Positions 1-3,972 of a stretch of DNA of 5,205 bases are shown in pieces; the first letter of the stretch is position 1; every line of letters starts with the position of its first letter. Under the pieces are notes generated by a model that was not told the DNA's origin, searched no databases, and worked only from the letters and a program-made list of their open reading frames with translations. This stretch comes from Oscillospiraceae bacterium (lineage in GTDB: Bacteria > Bacillota > Clostridia > WRCU01), in contig WRCU01000143.1 of assembly GCA_009783805.1 (NCBI GenBank), positions 1 to 5,205 on the forward strand, written 5' to 3'. Both the position numbers and the translations under genes were made by a program.

Positions 1-178
1 TGACGGCCCCGGCGAAGGCTTCCCACCAATCGTCGGCCGACTGCTCATGCCGACCGGCCTCAACGGACAGGTTAGCGTTCCGTATCATGGCCGAGCACTC
101 GGCCTCCACGTCGCCCTTCTCGTCGACGGCTACGCACCTCGCACCCTGCGTGCCCATGTCCACGCCCAAGAAAAGCAT
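1..178 (-). CDS. FGGY-family carbohydrate kinase, N-terminal part (runs off the left edge)
   Basis: Only the first 59 codons are in the window. The peptide starts MLFLGVDMGTQGARCVAVDE and continues to HEQSADDWWEAF. The first part is the phosphate-1 loop of the ASKHA ATPase fold (hxGVDxGTxxxR), where the Asp contacts metal-ATP. The EQ...DWW motif is characteristic of FGGY kinases such as xylulokinase, ribulokinase and gluconokinase. These cytoplasmic enzymes phosphorylate a sugar or polyol with ATP; the substrate cannot be told from this stub, though the DMGTQG variant resembles xylulokinase-like members. The ATG at 176-178 is preceded by a strong ribosome site, AAGGAGGAGG, with a spacer of about 5 nt, so the start is secure. 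It is co-directional with the tRNA gene upstream. No promoter of its own was recognised, so it may need one in the 82-bp gap or read-through past the hairpin. Confidence 0.9.
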   Translation of the reverse strand, partial: MLFLGVDMGTQGARCVAVDEKGDVEAECSAMIRNANLSVEAGRHEQSADDWWEAFAGAV

Positions 179-196
179 GCGCCCTCCTCCTTCACG

Positions 197-216
197 GCCG
201 CTCCCCGCGGGGCGGC
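197..216. repeat. GC-rich dyad before the sugar kinase
   Basis: GCCGC at 197-201 is complementary to GCGGC at 212-216, and the core CCCCGCGGGG at 203-212 is itself a palindrome; the two pairings share base 212. On the minus strand it ends about 10 nt before the ribosome site of the kinase gene. It could fold in the mRNA leader or be an operator. No U-tract follows, so it is not a typical terminator. In such GC-rich DNA chance occurrence is possible. Confidence 0.35.
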
Positions 217-228
217 CCATGGCATGGC

Positions 229-255
229 AAAGCCCTTACTGAGCGTAAGGGCTTT
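229..255 (-). terminator. Perfect 11-bp hairpin just after tRNA-Lys, likely terminator or processing signal
   Basis: AAAGCCCTTAC (229-239) and GTAAGGGCTTT (245-255) pair perfectly around a 5-nt loop. On the minus strand the hairpin begins 4 nt after the tRNA discriminator base. Its descending arm ends in only three T before GCC, so it is a weak intrinsic terminator by the U-tract rule, but its place at the end of a singly transcribed tRNA fits termination. It may also mark the 3' trailer for nuclease trimming. Some read-through into the sugar kinase is plausible. Confidence 0.65.
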
Positions 256-259
256 CCGA

Positions 260-332
260 TACACCTTCTGGGACTCGAACCCAGGGCCCATTGATTAAGA
301 GTCAATTGCTCTACCGACTGAGCTAAAGGTGC
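260..332 (-). tRNA. tRNA-Lys, anticodon CUU
   Basis: The minus strand folds as a full cloverleaf of 73 nt: acceptor GCACCTT/AAGGTGT, D arm GCTC...GAGC with the AGTCGGTA loop, anticodon stem ATTGA/TCAAT with loop CTCTTAA, a 5-nt variable loop, and T arm CTGGG-TTCGAGT-CCCAG. In the anticodon loop, T33 is followed by CTT and then A37, which reads lysine codon AAG. The discriminator is A73. Two points are odd: the first acceptor pair is G1.U72 rather than G-C, and CCA is not encoded (the gene is followed by TCGG), so a CCA-adding enzyme must finish it. It has its own promoter about 36 bp upstream and a hairpin directly downstream, so it is probably a single-tRNA unit. No other tRNA is nearby. Confidence 0.97.
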
Positions 333-352
333 GCGCTATTCTCACTGCCCAT

Positions 353-390
353 GCATGGACATCAGGCATTATATAACGGCCGGTCCATGC
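353..390. repeat. 8-bp inverted repeat flanking the tRNA promoter -10 box
   Basis: GCATGGAC (353-360) and GTCCATGC (383-390) are exact inverted copies separated by 22 bp. They enclose the -10 box (368-373) and are 30 bp apart start to start, close to three helical turns, so both halves would face the same side of the DNA. One half abuts the -35 box and the other covers the expected transcription start. This is the geometry of an operator, but no regulator is identified and an 8-bp match can arise by chance. Confidence 0.35.
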
Positions 391-396
391 GCGCAA
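368..396 (-). promoter_or_regulatory. Housekeeping (sigma-70/SigA) promoter of the tRNA-Lys gene
   Basis: On the minus strand, TTGCGC (391-396; 3 of 6 matches to TTGACA) is followed after exactly 17 bp by a perfect TATAAT (368-373). The expected start of transcription, near 360-362, would leave a leader of about 28-30 nt before the tRNA at 332, removed by RNase P. The promoter lies between the Nudix gene stop and the tRNA, so the tRNA is transcribed independently of that gene. Confidence 0.8.
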
Positions 397-406
397 CCCC
401 CATTCT

Positions 407-1243
407 TTATCGCCTTCCGCCGGCCCTGACGTATACGGCGGCAGGCCTATGCCCCTTGTATTCGGTGCGCCGGTCCGTCTTCAGGACCATGGAGGCTACC
501 TTCCGCCGAAAGGCCGACTTATACAGCGGCTTCCCCAGTATGGCCTCATACGCCTGTTGCAGCTCGGTCAACGTGAAGCTTTCGGGCATCAGGCCGAAAA
601 CCAAGTCCGTGTGCCCCAGGTTCGCCCTCAGGCGGCCTACGGCATGGGCGATGATCTTCGCGTGGTCAAAGGCCAGGCCGTCGTTTTCGACGACCCAAGG
701 CTCCGCCCCGGCTGGCCTTGCCATCACGGTGGCGGTCAGCGCCGCGTCCCCGCACGTCAGCGTGAGCTTGGTCCTTCCCGGCCCGGCCTCCGTATCCACC
801 TTAAACCAACGCGCGTCGGTCGCGTCGCTTCCCGCCTTGGCCTCCGTCCGTCCGCGTGCGATGAGAGCCATATGGGCGCAGCTTATCACCCATGTGCGGG
901 GGTCCCGCCCCGGGGCGCTGAACGTATGGAGCTGCTCCAGGTACCCGCAGGCGATCCCCGTCTCCTCCCTCAGCTCCCGGACCGCGGCCTCACCCACGGT
1001 CTCGCCCGGGTCCAAAAACCCTCCGGGCAGCGCCCATCTGCCGATATACGGGTGCCCCCCACGCCTTATGAGCAGGATGCGGAGCTCCTTCGCCGGCACC
1101 CTACGGTAATTGCTCCCTTCGACCTCCGCCAGGTCGAACGCCGCTATGTCGACGGTCACCGACGGCCGTGGGTAGTCTCCGGGGTCGTACCGCTCCAGGA
1201 ACTGCCTTTCGTCCAGCCCATCCGCATCCAGCAGGTGTTCCAC
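407..1243 (-). CDS. Nudix hydrolase with C-terminal winged helix (NrtR-like)
   Basis: The 278-residue protein has a Nudix fold from about residue 25 to 150 and a DNA-binding-type domain at about 210-275. The Nudix box at 75-97 is complete: G75, E81, then REL at 89-91, E93-E94, G96 and I97, matching GX5EX7REUXEEXGU. The metal-binding glutamates are therefore intact and hydrolysis of a nucleoside-diphosphate compound such as ADP-ribose is plausible. The C-terminal segment (FTLTELQQAYEAILGKPL, then KSAFRRKV) is typical of the winged helix of NrtR, a repressor of NAD synthesis genes sensing ADP-ribose, and of the related Bacteroidetes arabinose regulator AraR. The start is GTG: an in-frame TGA lies at 1250-1252, and AAAGGGG sits about 10 nt upstream. 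A 14-bp dyad array lies directly upstream, suggesting autoregulation. Family assignment is strong; whether it acts as enzyme, regulator or both is inferred. Confidence 0.9.
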   Translation of the reverse strand: MEHLLDADGLDERQFLERYDPGDYPRPSVTVDIAAFDLAEVEGSNYRRVPAKELRILLIRRGGHPYIGRWALPGGFLDPGETVGEAAVRELREETGIACGYLEQLHTFSAPGRDPRTWVISCAHMALIARGRTEAKAGSDATDARWFKVDTEAGPGRTKLTLTCGDAALTATVMARPAGAEPWVVENDGLAFDHAKIIAHAVGRLRANLGHTDLVFGLMPESFTLTELQQAYEAILGKPLYKSAFRRKVASMVLKTDRRTEYKGHRPAAVYVRAGGRR

Positions 1244-1290
1244 GGCCCGTCAACCCCTTTCATGATGGCGAAGTGATGTATAGTGCCGGT

Positions 1291-1343
1291 TGATAGTATC
1301 ATATTGATAGTATCATAATGATAATATCAAAATGATACTATGT
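1291..1343. repeat. Four tandem 14-bp dyads (TGATA-N-TATCA), candidate operator array
   Basis: Units begin at 1291, 1305, 1319 and 1333, exactly 14 bp apart. The first three are perfect palindromes (TGATAGTATCA twice, TGATAATATCA once). The fourth, TGATACTATGT, is degenerate on its outer half and runs into the feoA stop codon. Spacers between units are TAT, TAA and AAA. Because the spacers are 3 bp and the centres 1 bp, the half-sites form an almost continuous alternating ladder. The array fills most of the AT-rich 99-bp gap upstream of the Nudix/winged-helix gene in an otherwise GC-rich window. A weak -10-like TATACA (1277-1282, minus strand) lies just downstream with no recognisable -35 box outside the array, so a bound protein would sit on or beside the polymerase site. 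The regulator is unknown; the adjacent NrtR-like protein is the obvious candidate. Confidence 0.8.
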
Positions 1344-1576
1344 CACCCGTCCGTCACTTCCTCCACCGTGATCCTCTCGGCGTCGTCCAGTCGTAGGGAC
1401 AGCACGTACCCGCGCAGGTACAGTTCGATGGGGTCGCCCATCGGCGCGACCTTCTTCACCGTTATTACAGTGCGCGGGGTGATTCCCATCTCGAGGAGCC
1501 TGCGCCTGAGCGCCTTTTCGCCGCCCACTTCCATTACGCGTCCGCTTCCGCCCACCTTAAGCTCCCTTAGGTTCAA
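1343..1576 (-). CDS. feoA: FeoA-family protein (SH3-like ferrous iron transport accessory protein)
   Basis: The 77-residue protein is a single FeoA domain: LRELKVGGSGRV at the start, then LRRRLLEMGITP in the middle, then APMGDPIELYLRGYVLSLR, ending in an ERITVEEV strand. These match the family signature (LxxLxxGxxGxI, RLxxMGixxG, GDPixxxxRGyxlxlR). In known systems FeoA is a small cytoplasmic SH3-like partner of the Fe2+ permease FeoB; the same fold also occurs at the C-terminus of DtxR-type metal regulators. The start is TTG at 1574-1576, set by AGGGGG six bases upstream and by the family's usual N-terminus. It begins 22 bp after sigH and has no promoter of its own in that gap, so it is probably co-transcribed with sigH. 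No feoB is in the window; it may be encoded elsewhere, or this may be an orphan with another role. Confidence 0.93.
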   Translation of the reverse strand: MNLRELKVGGSGRVMEVGGEKALRRRLLEMGITPRTVITVKKVAPMGDPIELYLRGYVLSLRLDDAERITVEEVTDG

Positions 1577-1598
1577 GCGCGTCCCCCCTGCCCGGCAT

Positions 1599-2228
1599 TC
1601 ATGACGGCATGGCTTTAAGCACGCCCACCGCCTTCTTCCTCACCCTTTGGAGCGCGTTGCCCACGGACTTGGCGGGCCTCCCCATGCGCGCCCCGATCTC
1701 CGCGGCCGTCTCACCGCGCGAATGCAGGTAGAGCACTTCCCTCTCATACCCGCTGAGCGAATGGTTTAATAAATCGTTGATGGCGTGAAGGCTCTCCCTC
1801 CCGATCAGCACGTCCTCCGGGCTTTCCTCATATGGCTCCACGGGCGTGGGCCCCCAGCGGGCACCATCGTCTTGTGGTCTGGCGTCGCCGGCGTCTATCG
1901 GCACGTAGTCCATCAGCGGCATGCTCTTTTGGCGCAAAGACCTCGTTATCGCGGTCAGCATCTGCCTCTTCACGCACATCAACGCGAATGCCTTGAATGA
2001 CGCCGACCTGGCGGGGTCATACTCGCATACCGCCTTAAAGAGGCCAATAAAGCCCTCCTGGCTCAAGTCGTCGTCGTCCGCGCCCAGCAGGTAGTACTTG
2101 CCGGCCATGGCGCGGACCGCCATGCCATACCTCTCGACGATCAACTCAGCCGCCCCGCCGTCCCCCCGCTGGGCCAAACGCACGATATCTTCGTCGCTTT
2201 TGCCCGCATAGGCGGGCGGATCTTCCAT
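1599..2228 (-). CDS. sigH: RNA polymerase sigma factor SigH (Spo0H-type sigma-70 family)
   Basis: The 209-residue product matches the Bacillota sigma-H factor, which directs RNA polymerase to transition-state, competence and early sporulation promoters. Region 2 covers about residues 15-100, with YYLLGADDDDLSQEGFIGLF (core-binding helix) and SFKAFALMCVKRQMLTAI (-10 recognition). A linker with ESPEDVLIGRE follows, as in SigH. Region 4, about 157-201, contains the helix-turn-helix ETAAEIGARMGRPAKSVGNAL. Where Bacillus SigH has KSIDNALQRV, this protein has KSVGNALQRV, an Asp to Gly change in the recognition helix. I chose ATG 2228 because AGGGAG lies 5 nt upstream; a GTG one codon earlier (2231) is only 2 nt from that site. 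A housekeeping promoter lies 50-80 bp upstream. Position after cysS-mrnC-rlmB is standard, but yacP is missing and feoA follows. Whether the host sporulates is not shown here. Confidence 0.93.
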   Translation of the reverse strand: MEDPPAYAGKSDEDIVRLAQRGDGGAAELIVERYGMAVRAMAGKYYLLGADDDDLSQEGFIGLFKAVCEYDPARSASFKAFALMCVKRQMLTAITRSLRQKSMPLMDYVPIDAGDARPQDDGARWGPTPVEPYEESPEDVLIGRESLHAINDLLNHSLSGYEREVLYLHSRGETAAEIGARMGRPAKSVGNALQRVRKKAVGVLKAMPS

Positions 2229-2240
2229 CACGGCTCCCTA
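2228..2240. repeat. 13-bp direct repeat, copy at the sigH start
   Basis: Read on the minus strand this is TAGGGAGCCGTGA. It supplies the sigH ribosome site (AGGGAG), the GTG and the first base of the ATG start. An exact second copy lies 90 bp away at the end of rlmB. Confidence 0.85.
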
Positions 2241-2281
2241 CCCATTTCGTGCCCCGGATCGCGCCTGCGGTCGTCATGTCG

Positions 2282-2310
2282 AATATATGGTAAATATTGC
2301 CATTCGTCAA
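2282..2310 (-). promoter_or_regulatory. Housekeeping (SigA-type) promoter of sigH-feoA
   Basis: The minus strand shows TTGACG (2305-2310; 5 of 6) and TATATT (2282-2287; 5 of 6) separated by exactly 17 bp. The spacer is AT-rich. The -35 box starts 8 bp after the rlmB stop codon, and transcription should begin near 2275, leaving a leader of about 45 nt before sigH. This lets sigH be transcribed independently of the cysS-mrnC-rlmB set. I see no Spo0A box or AbrB site that I can defend, and no terminator between rlmB and this promoter, so read-through is also possible. Confidence 0.8.
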
Positions 2311-2317
2311 GCCGACG

Positions 2318-2330
2318 TCACGGCTCCCTA
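2318..2330. repeat. 13-bp direct repeat, copy at the rlmB stop
   Basis: On the minus strand TAGGGAGCCGTGA here encodes the last residues of RlmB (R-E-P) and its TGA stop. It is identical to the sequence that forms the sigH ribosome site and start 90 bp downstream, so the spacing is a multiple of three. Confidence 0.85.
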
Positions 2331-3577
2331 GACCTTAGGACTTCGTACAAGGCTAGTGCCGCCGCGACCCCCGCGTTGAGCGAGCTTACCGCGCCTTTGA
2401 CGGGTATCCTCACGGTGTAGTCGCACCGTTCCTTCACTAGCCTGCCCATGCCCTCGCCCTCGCCACCTATGACGACGGCCGTCGGCGATCCGTGGTCATG
2501 GCCCCGATAATCCGATTCGCCGCCCACGTCCAACCCGACCACCCAGACGCCGGCTTTTTTGAGTGCCTCCAGCGTGGACGCTATGTTTGCCACCTTCGCC
2601 ATCGCCATATGCTCCACCGCACCGGCGGAGGCCTTGGCGACCGCCGCGGTCACGCCGCAGGCGTTGCGCTTCGGCAGGATGATGCCATGGACGCCCGCGC
2701 ATAGCGCCGTCCTTATCATCGAGCCTAGGTTCCTGGGGTCCTGGATCCCCTCCAGCACCAAGAGGAACGGCGGCTCACCCCTATCTTCGGCGATGGCCAG
2801 TATGTCGCCTACCTCCACGTAGCTGACCTCGGACGTTATGGCGATTATGCCCTGGCTTGACCCAGTGGCCGACATCGACTCTATTTTGCGCTTGTCGGCT
2901 TCTATTACAGGTATGCCTTCCTTGCGGGCCAGCGACGCTATGCGTACGTTCCGCCCTTCCGACTCGCCTTTCGCCACGTATACTTTTTCCACGGTCCGCC
3001 CGCCCCGCAAGGCCTCCAGGACCGCGTTCCTGCCTTCGACGTAGCTGGCCTCCGCGTCGAGCGCCATGTCGGCGTCCTTGGGGGCGGCGCCCTTCCTAGG
3101 GCCCGGCCCCGCTTCGGGCGCCTTGCCGTTCGGGTCCGCGCCCGCTTCGGGCAGCCCCAACCCACGCGTCGACTTGGCCCTCGCCCGTCCGCCCCGGCCT
3201 TCCGGCTTGGAGGCGGCGCCCTTGAGGAACCCCCCCATCAGCGCCTTACCGAACTCATGGGTCGGCATGGGGCCGGCCTTGTATGCGGACGGGACGGGCC
3301 CCGCCTTGGCGGCCCCGCCCCCAGCGGCCGCCGCGCCCTTGCGGGTCGGACCGCCCGCGCCCCTCACGGCGTACGCGCCCTTGCGGGCCGGTCCGCCGGC
3401 TCCCGTCGCCGCGCCCCTGCGCCCCTGCCCGTCCGAATCGGGTTCCGGGCCTTTGCGCGCCTGACCGCCGTGATCAGGCCACGATCCGCCGCGCGCCGGA
3501 ACGCCCGCGCCGGATTGCCCGCCACGCCTAGGTCCGCCCTTCACGGGCCTTCCCGGCCGTCTGCCCCTACTATCCAT
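2318..3577 (-). CDS. rlmB: TrmH/RlmB-family 23S rRNA 2'-O-methyltransferase with long N-terminal extension
   Basis: Residues about 176-419 form a complete SpoU/TrmH (SPOUT) enzyme: an L30e-like RNA-binding domain (SYVEGRNAVLEAL...) and a knotted catalytic domain. Motif 1 is QDPRNLGSMIRT (279-290, with N283 and R289), motif 2 is IGGEGEGM (370-377) and motif 3 is RIPVKGAVSSLNAG (390-403). Known RlmB transfers methyl from S-adenosylmethionine to a 23S rRNA guanosine ribose (G2251 in E. coli); substrate here is inferred. Residues 1-170 are low complexity, rich in Gly, Ala, Arg, Lys and Pro, probably disordered and perhaps RNA-binding. ATG 3577 has GGAGG 7 nt upstream and overlaps the Mini-RNase III gene by 37 bp. 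A second candidate start, ATG 3067 (residue 171), has AAGGA 7 nt upstream and would give a 249-residue protein of standard size. The usual family length is about 245-250. Confidence 0.93.
   Translation of the reverse strand: MDSRGRRPGRPVKGGPRRGGQSGAGVPARGGSWPDHGGQARKGPEPDSDGQGRRGAATGAGGPARKGAYAVRGAGGPTRKGAAAAGGGAAKAGPVPSAYKAGPMPTHEFGKALMGGFLKGAASKPEGRGGRARAKSTRGLGLPEAGADPNGKAPEAGPGPRKGAAPKDADMALDAEASYVEGRNAVLEALRGGRTVEKVYVAKGESEGRNVRIASLARKEGIPVIEADKRKIESMSATGSSQGIIAITSEVSYVEVGDILAIAEDRGEPPFLLVLEGIQDPRNLGSMIRTALCAGVHGIILPKRNACGVTAAVAKASAGAVEHMAMAKVANIASTLEALKKAGVWVVGLDVGGESDYRGHDHGSPTAVVIGGEGEGMGRLVKERCDYTVRIPVKGAVSSLNAGVAAALALYEVLRSREP
3332..3397 (-). repeat. Internal 42-bp-period repeat coding for GGP(A/T)RKGA in the RlmB extension
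   Basis: The 24-bp segments 3332-3355 and 3374-3397 differ at only two bases and lie 42 bp apart. In the protein they give GGPARKGA (residues 61-68) and GGPTRKGA (75-82). A looser copy, GGQARKGP, occurs at residues 37-44. This suggests that the extension grew by local duplication. Confidence 0.7.
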
Positions 3578-3972
3578 GAGAACACCTCCGAAAGCCTCGC
3601 CGTATTCCCGGTCAGGTACAGATAACCCATCAAAGCCTCAAACCCAGTGGATCGCCGATACTCCAGGGTCCCCGAGCCCTTGGGCCTCGAGGCGGCCTTC
3701 GCGTTGCGGCCGCGCCTGTACTGCGCCTCCTCATCCGCCGTCAGCCTATCCTTGATGAGGCGCGCAGACTCGCTTTGGGCGGACGCCTTCACGTAGCCCA
3801 CGGACAGCCGGTGCAGCTCATCGGGCTTCACCCGCCCCCGCACTGCCAGGTATGACCTTACCATGAGCTCGTATACGGAGTCGCCGACGTACGCGAGCAC
3901 GATCGGCGAGAGGCCGGCCGCGTCGGCTTCGGCCAATGGCGGGCATGGCGGCGTCAAGGGCGCCTCACCCAC
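3541..3972 (-). CDS. mrnC: Mini-ribonuclease III (ribonuclease III domain without dsRNA-binding domain)
   Basis: The 143-residue protein is the length typical for Mini-III. It contains LAYVGDSVYELMVRSYL (27-43), with the RNase III catalytic acid region GDxxxE (D31, E35), then YRRGRNAK (85-92), and STGFEALMGYLYLTGN (108-123) with E112, matching the second catalytic segment FEALxGxLYL. No double-stranded RNA-binding domain follows, as expected for this family. In Bacillus the enzyme trims the ends of pre-23S rRNA, acting as a dimer. The start is GTG at 3972, preceded by AGGAAGG. It overlaps the end of cysS by 8 bp and the start of rlmB by 37 bp, so translation is probably coupled along the three genes. 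This placement between cysS and rlmB is the conserved Bacillota order. Confidence 0.94.
   Translation of the reverse strand: MGEAPLTPPCPPLAEADAAGLSPIVLAYVGDSVYELMVRSYLAVRGRVKPDELHRLSVGYVKASAQSESARLIKDRLTADEEAQYRRGRNAKAASRPKGSGTLEYRRSTGFEALMGYLYLTGNTARLSEVFSWIVGADGREGP

Noticed and set aside
351..1276. Long plus-strand open frames (351-1109 and 449-1276)
   Set aside because: They lie opposite the Nudix gene, whose minus-strand protein has clear family motifs. The plus-strand products have no recognisable domain and are antisense artefacts of GC-rich DNA.
1291..1343. CRISPR array
   Set aside because: The 14-bp period with 3-bp spacers is far too short and there are no cas genes. A protein-binding operator array fits better.
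1291..1343. Classical Fur box for feoA
   Set aside because: It contains GATAAT-like words, but not the 7-1-7 palindrome, and it lies downstream of feoA, not at its promoter.
2232..2317. Remnant of yacP between rlmB and sigH
   Set aside because: The gap is only about 86 bp, is taken up by the promoter and leader, and shows no coding similarity that I can recognise.
3066..3625. Plus-strand Pro/Ala/Arg-rich frames opposite the rlmB extension
   Set aside because: Open frames are expected opposite GC-rich low-complexity code. The rlmB frame has a good ribosome site and continues into a conserved enzyme.
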